The notes under the pieces: model-generated
The model's input: only the letters and a program-made list of their open reading frames with translations
The model's database searches: none
What the model was told of the DNA's origin: nothing
Origin: Planctomycetia bacterium
GTDB lineage: Bacteria; Planctomycetota; Phycisphaerae; Phycisphaerales; SM1A02
DNA: 42,487 bases
Assembly (NCBI GenBank): GCA_005787685.1
Contig: SYAC01000047.1
Span: 1 to 42,487, forward strand
Direction of reading: 5' to 3'
Made by a program: the position numbers and the translations under genes
In this document: piece after piece, positions 19,707-29,062 of the stretch
Position numbering within the stretch: the first letter of the stretch is position 1
Layout: every line of letters starts with the position of its first letter

Positions 19707-22700
19707 ATGATCATGCGCACGGTCATTCTTGCTTTGGCGCTCACGCATTGCGCGCTTGCGCAGCAACTGACAAATGTGAATGTGACGGGCGATCGCTTAA
19801 GTGGATTTGTTTTGCCCATTGTGCCAGTGCAGGGTGATTTGTCCATTGATGGCACACGCGCCTTCGCTTGGAAGGTGGATGACACGCGTCGCCTAGTTGT
19901 AGAGGGCGATGTTCGAGTAACCGTTGGCGCGTATGCATTCGCCACAAAAAAAGTTGTGGTGTGGATCAATCGCATTCCATCTGCAGCCGGGTTGATCACG
20001 CAGTGTGCCATGTACTTTTCAGAAGTGGGCGAGCCCTCGCGCCGCGCCGGCTTGGGAGTGGCCGGCGATGATGTGTTGGTGACCGCAAGTTTCACCGGCA
20101 CAGTGAAATTAAGAGTTCCCTTGCTTGAGCAAAAATCTCCGCCGCCACAAGATTTTGCGGCGGGTAATTTGCGTGTAAAGGCGTATCTGCAAAATCTTGC
20201 CAGTGGTCCCGCCAAACTTGCCACGCAACCCGTCGTCAATCAACCCAAAGTGGCCTCGGGTGAAACGCCAATGATTGTCGGAGCCGCTGTGGAAGAACCG
20301 CCCGAAATGGCCGCAACCGCCACCGGCGTTTCTAATCCACCAAGCGCTTCTCTTGCCATTTTCCAACCTGGGGACTTGGTCACATTCGCCGGCCGCGAAA
20401 CCTCCATCGATGAAAAGTCGGACACCATTTTGGTGACGGGCAGCGCGCTGATCGATCTCACCGCCAATGATCCCCGCCTCAAGACTGGTGAACTTCGTTT
20501 ATCCAGCGAGCGCGCCGTGGTTTTTCTAACGCCGGGTTCCATCGCCAAAATTCGCCAGGACTCCGGGCAGTTGGATGTGAAGTCTGTCCAGGGCATTTAT
20601 TTGGAGGGCGATGTGATCGCCACCGACGGCAACTACATCATGCGCGGGCAACAGGTTTATTACGACGTCGCGCTCAACCGCGCCGTTGCCGCGCAGGCTG
20701 TGTTGCGAACCTATGTGCGCAACGGCATTCCGGTGTACGCGCGCGCCAATGAAATGCGACAAATTTCGGCCAATCAATTCGAGGCCACCGACGCGCGCGT
20801 GAGCATCAGTGAATTTTTTACGCCGCATCTTTCCGTGGGCGCCGACAAGATCACTGTGACAAAAAATCCTGGCAGCGCGGCGGGCACAACCATCGACGCC
20901 AGCCATGTCACTTTCCGCTCCGGCAGCACGCCCATTTTCTATTGGCCGTATCTCCGTGGCACGCCAGAGAAGACCGTGCTGCCCGAAATTTCCGCGGGGT
21001 ACAACCAGTACCGCGGCGTAACCATTGGCACGCGCTGGGACTTGTGGGCGCTGCTTGGCTATGAACCATTTCCTGAAATTGATGCCAAACTTGTCAACGA
21101 CATTTACACCCTGAACGGCGTTGGTCTTGGCACAAAGTTTCAAGGCCTTGGAGCCGCATTGAATCTGTACGGCTTCTACGACTTTGAAAATGAGGAGCAA
21201 GCGTCCACCGGTCAACTCTACACATCCACCTTGAAATACCGCGGCTTGATTGACGGCGACTACACCTATCTCATTGATGAACATTCCTTGTTACAAGGAT
21301 CGGTTGCGTGGACAAGTGACGGCGCCTTCGTGAACACATTTCGCCAAGACGATTTCATTAATCGTCTGGAATATGAAACCAAGGCGTTCCTAAAGCTGCA
21401 ATCGGGCAACAGCGCGTTCACCGTCCTGCTTAAAAATGATCTTGATGGCTATGTCATAAACAGTTGGCAACTGGCCAGCCGACCATACACCGTCAACAAA
21501 CTTCCAGAGGCCGCCTACCGCCGCTACGGCGATTCGTTCTTCTCCGACCAATTGTCATGGACGCAGGAATATTCCGCCAACGCCATGTCCATGCGCCTGC
21601 AGGATGGAACTCCAGGCAACAACGCGGTGACAAGTGCCGCCTTTAACGCTCCCAACGCAACGGGCACCGCGGCTAATCCAATATTCAACGCCAACACAGA
21701 TATTCAAAATGCCTATGAAAATGCGGGCTACAACGAGGATATTTATGTGCGCGTCTACACACGCCAAGAGTTGGCGTACCCAATTGACCTTTCCCCAGCC
21801 AAGATCACGCCTTTCATCAACGGTACCGCCATTGCGTACACATTGAATGATTTCAGCAACTACTCCACCATCAACGGAACCAACGGCCAATCCGGCACCA
21901 CACGCGGACTCGTGGGCATTGGTGCGCGCAGCAGCGCGGAATTCACCCAGTCATTTGATGGCGTGCAAAACTCGGCGCTGGATGTGAATCGCTTGCGCTA
22001 TGTGGTGCAACCCAACTCCACCGTTTGGGGTGGTTACGACACCGCCGAAAAGGGCGAGTATCCAATCTTTGATCAAAATGTGGAAGGTATTTCCGCGGCG
22101 CAGGTCGCACAAATTGGCGCCAAGCAAAGGCTGCAAACTTATCGCGGTGGTCCTGGCGCTTGGCGCAGCGTGGATTGGGTCACTTTGGATTTGGGCGCGG
22201 TGGTGAACAATGGTGGAGCCAACTTTGGCCGCACCAGTGGTACGGGCTTGGCCTACGCGCAAAGTCCAACGCCCTCTTTTTATTCTTGGCGTCCCGAACT
22301 CTCCCAGTGGGGAAGCCATTTGTATGGCAGCAGTTCATGGGAAATATCCAGCACATTCACCGCGTATGGCTCCGTGAAGTGGATGCTTGATGATGTTCCA
22401 ACCTACACCACTGGGCCATTTCAAAATATGGCGCGCGGCTCATTGGGTATGCGTATGCAACACTCGCCTGATACCAGTTTCTTTATCGAGTACCGCAGCA
22501 TCAATAATTTTGACCCAACCAATAATTACATCAACGACGAGTTGCTGCAACTTGGCGTGAGCTATCAAATTTCAAAGTTGTACACCTTCACGCTCAGTCC
22601 ACAAATTGATTTGGTGGAGCGCAACTTGCGCGCCGCTACGGCGAATCTCACGCGCAGCTTTCCAGATTTCAATTTAAACGCGGGCATAGGCTATGACTCG

Positions 22701-22829
22701 CTCACCGATGTCTACTCATTTGGAATTAGTCTTTCCATTCCCGCCGTTGGAGCAAGTACGCCTGGATTAATGGGCAGCTCCGCGGACACAACGCCATTCG
22801 GCACCACAACAACGGGCTTAAGCCAATAA
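19707..22829 (+). CDS. LptD/OstA-like outer-membrane assembly protein
   Basis: A protein of 1040 residues starting MIMRTVILALALTHCALAQ, a signal peptide. A beta-rich periplasmic part follows: an OstA-like region of repeated strands (LEGDVIATDGNYIMRGQQVYYD and SSERAVVFLTPG), split by a Pro/Ala-rich linker near residue 200. The block IFYWPYLRGTPEKTVLPEIS marks the entry to the LptD-type barrel. The rest consists of alternating strands ending in YDSLTDVYSFGISLSIP, a typical outer-membrane-protein closing segment, then a Ser/Thr-rich tail. LptD inserts lipopolysaccharide into the outer membrane; in planctomycetes LptD-like proteins are known from genomes but the substrate is not established. An upstream TTG at 19683 is unlikely. 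The gene is longer than proteobacterial LptD (about 780). Confidence 0.82.
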   Translation: MIMRTVILALALTHCALAQQLTNVNVTGDRLSGFVLPIVPVQGDLSIDGTRAFAWKVDDTRRLVVEGDVRVTVGAYAFATKKVVVWINRIPSAAGLITQCAMYFSEVGEPSRRAGLGVAGDDVLVTASFTGTVKLRVPLLEQKSPPPQDFAAGNLRVKAYLQNLASGPAKLATQPVVNQPKVASGETPMIVGAAVEEPPEMAATATGVSNPPSASLAIFQPGDLVTFAGRETSIDEKSDTILVTGSALIDLTANDPRLKTGELRLSSERAVVFLTPGSIAKIRQDSGQLDVKSVQGIYLEGDVIATDGNYIMRGQQVYYDVALNRAVAAQAVLRTYVRNGIPVYARANEMRQISANQFEATDARVSISEFFTPHLSVGADKITVTKNPGSAAGTTIDASHVTFRSGSTPIFYWPYLRGTPEKTVLPEISAGYNQYRGVTIGTRWDLWALLGYEPFPEIDAKLVNDIYTLNGVGLGTKFQGLGAALNLYGFYDFENEEQASTGQLYTSTLKYRGLIDGDYTYLIDEHSLLQGSVAWTSDGAFVNTFRQDDFINRLEYETKAFLKLQSGNSAFTVLLKNDLDGYVINSWQLASRPYTVNKLPEAAYRRYGDSFFSDQLSWTQEYSANAMSMRLQDGTPGNNAVTSAAFNAPNATGTAANPIFNANTDIQNAYENAGYNEDIYVRVYTRQELAYPIDLSPAKITPFINGTAIAYTLNDFSNYSTINGTNGQSGTTRGLVGIGARSSAEFTQSFDGVQNSALDVNRLRYVVQPNSTVWGGYDTAEKGEYPIFDQNVEGISAAQVAQIGAKQRLQTYRGGPGAWRSVDWVTLDLGAVVNNGGANFGRTSGTGLAYAQSPTPSFYSWRPELSQWGSHLYGSSSWEISSTFTAYGSVKWMLDDVPTYTTGPFQNMARGSLGMRMQHSPDTSFFIEYRSINNFDPTNNYINDELLQLGVSYQISKLYTFTLSPQIDLVERNLRAATANLTRSFPDFNLNAGIGYDSLTDVYSFGISLSIPAVGASTPGLMGSSADTTPFGTTTTGLSQ

Positions 22830-22918
22830 ACGCCGCGCTTGCGCAAGCCACACGCGTGTTCAATACGCGCTCTGGCGACCGCACAAACATGAAATTTAAA
22901 AAATCACAACGAGCCTGA

Positions 22919-23950
22919 TCACTCCTCAAACAGAGCGCCAGGAACTTCAATCAACTTCTCGCCAATGTGCGCCGCGCCAGCGGCGGTCAGCCTTCGACCT
23001 TGCCGCGTGCGCGACAAGAACCCACGGCGCAATAAATACGGCTCAACCATGTCTTCAAGCGTGCCCGCGTCATCGCCCAAAGTGGCGGCAAGCGCGTCCA
23101 AGCCAACTGGTCCGCCGCGATATTGGCGCGCCAAAGTGGTCAAATATTTTCGATCCAGTTCATCCAGACCCATGGCGTCCACGCCTTCAAGTTGCAGCGC
23201 GCCATCCACAGATTTTTCATCCACCCTGCCATCCGATTTCACCGCGGCCCAATCGCGCACGCGCCGCAACAAGCGCAGCGCCACGCGCGGAGTTCCGCGG
23301 CTACGCCCCGCGATGCGAGCCAGTGTGTTGCTGGCGACTTTCATGCACAACAAATCCGCGGCGCGCCCAAGGATGCGCTGCAAATCGGCGTCATCATAAA
23401 AATCTAGATGATGCGAAATACCAAATCGGCTACGCAACGCCTGCGTCAGCAAACCCGGGCGCGTGGTAGCGCCAATCAGCGTGAAAGGTTTCAGCGGCAG
23501 CGTGACCATACGCGCGTGCATGCCGCTGTCCACCGTGAAGTCCACGCGGTATTCCTCCATGGCGGGATAAATATATTCCTCCACGCTGGCGGGCAAGCGA
23601 TGGATTTCATCAATAAACAACACGTCGCGCGCCTGCATACGCGTGAGCGTCCCCACCAAATCACCAGCTTTGGTTAACGCGGGACCGCTGGTCACATAGG
23701 CGCGCGAACCCATTTCCGCGGCAATCACATGCGCCAATGTGGTCTTGCCAAGTCCGGGTGGTCCATGCAGCAACACATGATCGATGGGCTCGTCACGCGT
23801 GCGCGAGGCGTCTAGCGCAATTCGAATGCGCTCCACCAACGCCGACTGACCAATGTATTGGTCAAGCGCGCGCGGACGCAATGTGTGTGACTGCGGATCA
23901 AGTTGATCCTCGGTCACTTCATCGGCGGAAACAATACGCTCGCGGGCCAT
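22919..23950 (-). CDS. ruvB: Holliday junction branch migration ATPase RuvB
   Basis: A hexameric AAA+ motor (343 residues) that drives branch migration with RuvA. Walker A is GPPGLGKT (63-70), Walker B DEIH (114-117), sensor I GATTRPGLL. The RuvB-specific start (LRPRALDQYIGQ), EEYIYPAMEEYRVDF and the winged-helix end (EPYLLRRGFLSRTRQGRRLT) are all present. ATG 23950 follows lemA after 3 bases. ruvA and ruvC are not in the window. It is convergent with the LptD-like gene. Confidence 0.97.
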   Translation of the reverse strand: MARERIVSADEVTEDQLDPQSHTLRPRALDQYIGQSALVERIRIALDASRTRDEPIDHVLLHGPPGLGKTTLAHVIAAEMGSRAYVTSGPALTKAGDLVGTLTRMQARDVLFIDEIHRLPASVEEYIYPAMEEYRVDFTVDSGMHARMVTLPLKPFTLIGATTRPGLLTQALRSRFGISHHLDFYDDADLQRILGRAADLLCMKVASNTLARIAGRSRGTPRVALRLLRRVRDWAAVKSDGRVDEKSVDGALQLEGVDAMGLDELDRKYLTTLARQYRGGPVGLDALAATLGDDAGTLEDMVEPYLLRRGFLSRTRQGRRLTAAGAAHIGEKLIEVPGALFEE

Positions 23951-23953
23951 AAA

Positions 23954-24514
23954 TTAAAATCGTACTTGCGGCGCGACACGCGCAGCTTCATCATCTTCCT
24001 TGAAGAATCCAATGACTTTCATGCCAAAGATGCCCGCCACAATATTGGAGGGGAACACCGCGATGGCCTCATTGAACGCGGCAACCGCTTGATTGAATCT
24101 TTGTCGCATTCCACTGATTCTATTTTCAGTTTCAGCAAGTTCGCCTTGCAATTTCATGAATCCGCCATCGGCCTTCAAGTTTGGGTAGGCCTCCGCCACA
24201 GCCATCAATCTGCCAAGCGATCGGCCAAGGGCTCCCTCGGCCTCCACTCGATCTGTGAGTGTGCGCGCTTGTGTGGCCGCAGCACGCGCCTGCATGACCG
24301 CGGTCAGCGTTTCTCTTTCATGAGTGGCGTAGCCTTTGACCGTTTCCACTAAATTTGGAATCAAATCGTGCCGACGACGCAACTCAACATCAATGTCAGC
24401 GAACGAGCCTTCAGCCGCGATACGGCGACGCTGTAAATTGTTGTAAATGGCGATGACCGAAATCACCACAATCACGGCAGCGGCAACAAGAATAAGAAGA
24501 ACGATTGGTGTCAT
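23954..24514 (-). CDS. LemA family protein
   Basis: A membrane-anchored helical-bundle protein of 186 residues. One N-terminal membrane helix (about 4-24) is followed by IYNNLQRRRIAAEGSFADID and LRRRHDLIPNLVETVKGYATHE, the LemA signature, then AVAAFNEAIAVFPSNIVAGIFG. The exact role of LemA proteins is not established. A very good ribosome-binding site, GGAGG at 22 o'clock spacing of 7 bases (24522-24526), precedes ATG 24514, one of the clearest in the window. The order is LON-domain gene, lemA, ruvB. Confidence 0.93.
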   Translation of the reverse strand: MTPIVLLILVAAAVIVVISVIAIYNNLQRRRIAAEGSFADIDVELRRRHDLIPNLVETVKGYATHERETLTAVMQARAAATQARTLTDRVEAEGALGRSLGRLMAVAEAYPNLKADGGFMKLQGELAETENRISGMRQRFNQAVAAFNEAIAVFPSNIVAGIFGMKVIGFFKEDDEAARVAPQVRF

Positions 24515-24587
24515 TTATGCGCCTCCATGTCAAGAAGATACCCACTTCTCACATGAACGAAATGTCTTTGGCTGCGCCCCCACGGCG

Positions 24588-25310
24588 TTAATTCCAACTC
24601 AGCCCTTTGGGCCACTGCGCGGTTCCCTGCGCATCCGCGGCTGCCACAACGCCTTCAAGACGGGCTATTTCATTGGCCACCAACTGCGCGCGTTGCCACG
24701 GATTTCCACAGGACAACAAACTGTAGCGCGCCTGGTCATCGCGCAACATGGCCGCTCCAACAAGTTCAATCACCGCAATGGTTGGCATGTCGACGCGGTC
24801 CGCCCACTCGGCCACTTTCTTCACGCTTGAAAGCCTTTGCAACAACGGTCTATGCAACAAATCCTGCAAAACTTTTCGAGCCGCCTTCATCTTGGGTGGT
24901 ATTTGATTGGGCGGATCAATCGGAAGCAATGTGGCCGTGCGATACGCCCTGGATGCATCAGGCTCTTGAATTTCGTGAATGCGAGCGCGACAAATTCCAT
25001 GCAGCACAATATTGTGGCGGCCATCATTTAATTTTTCGTGTTGCACAATTTGCCCAATACAAACCGCAGGCCGCAGCTTTGGCGACGCGCCAACGGCATC
25101 CACAAACTTGGGTCCCACCACTGCCATGGCAATCGGGCCAGCGGTCAACAGATTTCCCACGCGCACTTTTCGTAGCGCGTCCTCCACCATTTGCCTGTAG
25201 CGCGGCTCGTACACATGCAAGCCTTGCACCGCGTGGGGCAACAGTGATACACACGACAAAGGGAAAACTGGAATTGGCCGATTGAAGTCGACCACGATTG
25301 TGTCACTCAT
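24588..25310 (-). CDS. LON substrate-binding domain protein
   Basis: A stand-alone Lon N-terminal (PUA-like) domain of 240 residues without the AAA+ or protease parts. The typical start IPVFPLSCVSLLPHAVQGLHVYEPRYRQM matches the family (FPL...LPG...L.IFEPRYR). A helical C-terminal part follows. Such proteins occur in many bacteria; the function is unknown, with substrate recognition for proteolysis as a guess. Begins 42 bases after the stop of the upstream fusion gene, so it is probably cotranscribed. Confidence 0.88.
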   Translation of the reverse strand: MSDTIVVDFNRPIPVFPLSCVSLLPHAVQGLHVYEPRYRQMVEDALRKVRVGNLLTAGPIAMAVVGPKFVDAVGASPKLRPAVCIGQIVQHEKLNDGRHNIVLHGICRARIHEIQEPDASRAYRTATLLPIDPPNQIPPKMKAARKVLQDLLHRPLLQRLSSVKKVAEWADRVDMPTIAVIELVGAAMLRDDQARYSLLSCGNPWQRAQLVANEIARLEGVVAAADAQGTAQWPKGLSWN

Positions 25311-25352
25311 GCAAGGACAATGCTAGGTGCGTCAAGGTGGTTCGTCATCTCT

Positions 25353-28088
25353 CTATTTATTCGTCATCGGTTCGTGGGGCTGGGTCATGGAGCGCGACCG
25401 CTGTTGACGCGACAAACGCAAAAGCGTCAACAAATCTTCGGCATCCACATTGCCGATGGAGGTTGTACCTAGCACATCCGCCAAATGCGATGGTACGCGG
25501 CCATCGGACAACACCGTTAGCGCCAAATTTTCGCTGGGACTCTGGTCGGCGCAAAAACCAAAGGCCGAAAGAGGCGCGTCCATAATTCGGTCGCCCCACG
25601 GATCCACCTGCGGTGGTGAATCAACGCAAAAACCACCGGCACGATTCTGCCACAACGCGCCAAATACGCCGATGCGATCCACCATGTCGCGTAAACGTTC
25701 AATGCGCGGAAGCACCCACGGGCGCGCCAACCATGGGGGCGCTCCAGGCTCCACGCGCCGCTGCGCGATGACCTCCTCCAGCGCGCGTTGCGCGAAAGCA
25801 AATCGATCAAATCCCATCATGCGCACATACTCGTCAGCATTGGTGGCGTGCAAATCAACCGTGATCAAATCGGCATCAATCGCCGCCAACTTTTCAAGCA
25901 CGTCAATCGATAATAATTCACTGCGCACCGCAAGCGCCAACGCGCCCGCTTTGCGAATTTGTTTTGCAAACTCAACCACATCCGGATGCACCAAGGGATC
26001 CCCCGCCCCGCCAAGAGTCACCATCACATCGCGCGCCTCTGCCACTCGCGCAAGTATGCGATCCATTCTTTTGTGCGTCATGGTTGGCCGCTGCAATGTG
26101 CCAAAGCGATGGGGACTTGCAAGACCGCACCCACGCCGACCAGTGTTCAATTCAATGGTTAAAAATTGGGGCACAAAAGTTGGCGGCGCATTGGCGTGGC
26201 GGGCCAAGACCTCACATTGCGCGTGCGCTGAAATTTCAGCACCATGCAACAGTGGCTCTAGGGCGCGGCGCACGCGCTGAATACTGCGCGGCGTGTCCAT
26301 GATCAAGCGCTCGGCCATCGCCGCCACAAAGTCTGGAATTGCCACAATTTCAGGGGCATTTCGATCATCGGCGCGCTCCTCAATCCACTGACCAATGCTG
26401 CGCACAGCGCCGCTTGCCAACAAGCGCACGCTTTCAATCGGCAATAAGCACGCGCTCATTCCCGGGGCGGCCAACGAGCACACAAACTGCAAGTCGCGCG
26501 CACATGAGCGCCAACGCTCGACCAAGCCGCGTACTCCCCATGGTTCTTTCACCGCGATCAAAGGCCAATCCGGGCCACACACCAACACCGCGTTGGCATG
26601 CACATATTCGCACGCCAACAAAGCAGCCTTGGCGGAAAAAACTTCATCGAACACGCACAGATTGGCAATACCGCCACGCGAACATGCGTCACTCCACGCG
26701 CGCGCCGCGCGAATGTTCGCATGGCCCGCGCTAAAAACAGAATCAGGTGCGTACACAATATGCAAATGCGAATTCGATTCAATTCCTTCAAGCGCCGCGC
26801 GATGATCCCAATTTTCTGGCGCCACCAGACATACGTGCTCAATCTCCTCGCTCTGCAAAAGACGATCAATGGTGCGCCGCAGCACGGTGCGCCCACCAAA
26901 CTCAAGTTCAAGCGAGCGTTCAACGCCTGTTCCACCAAAAAGCGGATCAATCGCAAGCACGGCCACCACCCGCGGCGCGGCGCGTATCAGAGCGCTATTT
27001 TTTCCGCTGTTGTCAAGTGGCGCTGTCGCGCGCGCGCCATCTTCACCCACAGCAATCATCGCATCGCTCGCAAGTGCGGTATTTTTTTGAACTTTGGCGC
27101 GCGCTCGCCACTTGAATTTGACGTTGCGCGCCGTGGCGTATGTCGCCAAACATTGCGCCAATGGCTCAACCAACGCGTGTCGCTTGGCCACGCCACCTTC
27201 GGTCGCATCAATCACGCGTAATCCAAGCTCCCTGTCATGTGCAAACCCCGCCTCAAGCAACGCCCGCTCATTGCGCAACGTCTGGTTGGTCACCACGCTG
27301 CGCTGGTGGCGCTGTTCAACTTCATCGCTGCCATCACTGAAAGTGCCCGCGGCAGCCTCGCCAATTTCGTTGGTCACTATTTCACGGTGTAATTGCGCTG
27401 AATGAACAAGTATTCGATGCGTATGCCACCAATCCCAACTTCGCACCGGTGAAATCTGCGTGCGCCACAGCGCATCAAGCTCGTTGCCTTTGGCATGCGC
27501 CACACCATCAATAAAGGCCAAATCAAAGCCAACCAGGATCACTGGATCGCAACCCAAGTAGCGCAGTAACACATAGCCCAGTAGCGAATCCACAAAACTT
27601 GGCGGCGAGGTATTTCCCACGGTGCCGCCCGCGGAATCCAAGTGCAAATCTAAAACAATTTCATTGTTGCCGTGTATTTGCCTTGCGCGTGTCTGATCGC
27701 CACCCGCCATTGCATCATTAGTCGAAGCGCGTACCACATTGGAATTGAACAAACCCAACCACTGCCGCGTCGCGTCGCTCAGTGTGTGCAGCGAAGCCAC
27801 AAGTTGCGGCCGCAATTCCATGGCGCGAAGCGACCCCGTCGCGGCGGCCGTGGCCACCATGACAAATCGATCCACAAAAGCTTTGTCCGCCAATACGCGC
27901 CCATTCATGAACAAGCTTGGTCCCGCGGAAACCAACACGCCCGCTTGCCCTTTCATGCTTTGCGACCATGCGCCCGACACGGGATCAGCCAACAAAGCGG
28001 CTTGCACCGCTTGGCGCACCTGCATGTATTGATTCTTTACATCATCCGTCACAGCGACAAAGCGTAGCGCCTTCCATTGAACGCGCAT
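25353..28088 (-). CDS. Fusion of DUF115 (MptE/Maf-like), nucleotidyltransferase and degenerate radical-SAM domains
   Basis: From ATG 28088 the protein has 911 residues (a TTG at 28160 is an unlikely alternative). Residues about 45-260 match DUF115, the 6-hydroxymethylpterin pyrophosphokinase-like / Maf fold: GVLVSAGPSL (50-59) and GCDPVILVGFDLAF (179-192), then HAKGNELDALW. Residues about 370-590 look like a SpsF/CMP-sugar-type nucleotidyltransferase: VVAVLAIDPLFGGTGVERSL, then GGRTVLRRTIDRLL. Residues about 640-890 have the outline of a radical-SAM/SPASM protein: LTIEL start, GGAGDPLVHPDVVEFAKQ, an EYVRMMG strand. The CxxxCxxC motif is missing (NTGRRGCGLASPHR), and in the SPASM-like end DGRVPSHLADVLGTTSIGN the cysteines are replaced. 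DUF115 proteins are often linked to flagellin or surface glycosylation; a role in glycan assembly is inference. First gene of the LON-lemA-ruvB run. Confidence 0.72.
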   Translation of the reverse strand: MRVQWKALRFVAVTDDVKNQYMQVRQAVQAALLADPVSGAWSQSMKGQAGVLVSAGPSLFMNGRVLADKAFVDRFVMVATAAATGSLRAMELRPQLVASLHTLSDATRQWLGLFNSNVVRASTNDAMAGGDQTRARQIHGNNEIVLDLHLDSAGGTVGNTSPPSFVDSLLGYVLLRYLGCDPVILVGFDLAFIDGVAHAKGNELDALWRTQISPVRSWDWWHTHRILVHSAQLHREIVTNEIGEAAAGTFSDGSDEVEQRHQRSVVTNQTLRNERALLEAGFAHDRELGLRVIDATEGGVAKRHALVEPLAQCLATYATARNVKFKWRARAKVQKNTALASDAMIAVGEDGARATAPLDNSGKNSALIRAAPRVVAVLAIDPLFGGTGVERSLELEFGGRTVLRRTIDRLLQSEEIEHVCLVAPENWDHRAALEGIESNSHLHIVYAPDSVFSAGHANIRAARAWSDACSRGGIANLCVFDEVFSAKAALLACEYVHANAVLVCGPDWPLIAVKEPWGVRGLVERWRSCARDLQFVCSLAAPGMSACLLPIESVRLLASGAVRSIGQWIEERADDRNAPEIVAIPDFVAAMAERLIMDTPRSIQRVRRALEPLLHGAEISAHAQCEVLARHANAPPTFVPQFLTIELNTGRRGCGLASPHRFGTLQRPTMTHKRMDRILARVAEARDVMVTLGGAGDPLVHPDVVEFAKQIRKAGALALAVRSELLSIDVLEKLAAIDADLITVDLHATNADEYVRMMGFDRFAFAQRALEEVIAQRRVEPGAPPWLARPWVLPRIERLRDMVDRIGVFGALWQNRAGGFCVDSPPQVDPWGDRIMDAPLSAFGFCADQSPSENLALTVLSDGRVPSHLADVLGTTSIGNVDAEDLLTLLRLSRQQRSRSMTQPHEPMTNK

Positions 28089-28201
28089 GGATGCCGCGCA
28101 CACGCGCGTCGCCCCACTGTGCGCGCATGCCTGCGCGAGCGGCAATTTCACTTTCAACAACTTTTACGGCTCAAACAGCAATTTTGCCGATGGTTCCATT
28201 C

Positions 28202-28966
28202 ATGCGCGGCATCATTCGCATCCTGACTCTCAGCGTGGCGCTTGCCCTACTTGTGGGCGGCGGGTGGCTCGCTCTGTCCATTACGCGCACAATTCAACTG
28301 CAACGCGAAGTGGCGCGCCTGGAGGTTGAAATAGAAAAACAAATAGAACTTCGTCTGCTTATGGCGCAGCGGCTTGGGCAAACGCGCCGTCTCGCTCGCA
28401 TCCACATCCAATCACAATTTCTCACCAACGATCCGCAAAAAAAACCACTCACCCCCAGCGACATTTCCAAACTCGATCCACATTCCATTTCAACATCCTT
28501 GAACTTCATCGAACTCAACGAGCAAGGCCGCGAAATTGGCAAGCGTGCCTACACCATTCCTGGCTCGACTCTATTTGTGGACGCGTGGACCGTTCGTTTT
28601 CCACAAGACGATGTTGTTGGCGGCGACCTTCTGCGCGGCCGTTCTCTTGTGCTCCTGCGCCGCATCTATTCCGATTCCATGAATCCCAAAGATGGATTCC
28701 CCATTGACACACCCGGCGGCATTCCCGATGGCTACGCCGCGGGCGACGAGCAAAAATTTGAGCAAGCCATTTGGAAACACTTTTGGTCACTCGCCACCAA
28801 ACCTGACGCCGCCGCGCGCGAACATGTGCGTGTGGCGCAAGGCGAGGCCGTGTACAAGCCAGTCTGCACTGGACAGACCTATGAATTGCAAGTTGAGAAT
28901 GCGGGCGGCATCACGCTTACGCCAATTCAAGACGGCGCAGTCGCAATCGCGCCGCTACAGAATTAA
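28202..28966 (+). CDS. Membrane-anchored protein with coiled coil, unknown function
   Basis: About 254 residues from ATG 28202 (ATG 28190 adds four). One membrane helix lies at residues 5-26 (IIRILTLSVALALLVGGGWL). A heptad-like coiled coil follows, residues 30-60 (QLQREVARLEVEIEKQIELR). An extracytoplasmic domain follows, with repeated acidic/aromatic strands (GSTLFVDAWTVRFPQDDVVGG, then FPIDTPGGIPDGYA). No domain is recognised with confidence; homologues with the same FVDAWTVRF-type block are expected in other planctomycetes. It is divergent from the fusion gene with about 110 bases between starts. Confidence 0.65.
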   Translation: MRGIIRILTLSVALALLVGGGWLALSITRTIQLQREVARLEVEIEKQIELRLLMAQRLGQTRRLARIHIQSQFLTNDPQKKPLTPSDISKLDPHSISTSLNFIELNEQGREIGKRAYTIPGSTLFVDAWTVRFPQDDVVGGDLLRGRSLVLLRRIYSDSMNPKDGFPIDTPGGIPDGYAAGDEQKFEQAIWKHFWSLATKPDAAAREHVRVAQGEAVYKPVCTGQTYELQVENAGGITLTPIQDGAVAIAPLQN

Positions 28967-29062
28967 AAATCACCCAACAACAAAGTTCAGCGTCCCAATC
29001 TCCCGCACACGGCTCAATTTTTATCACCGCTGCTCGCCATGCAAGCCATTGCCTCGTAAAGT

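Noticed and set aside
22815-22848. Palindromes GGCTTAAGCC and GCTTGCGCAAGC between the LptD-like gene and ruvB as a bidirectional terminator
   Set aside because: Both are dyads without a loop and without a T tract on either side; one lies inside the coding end. Not convincing as terminators.
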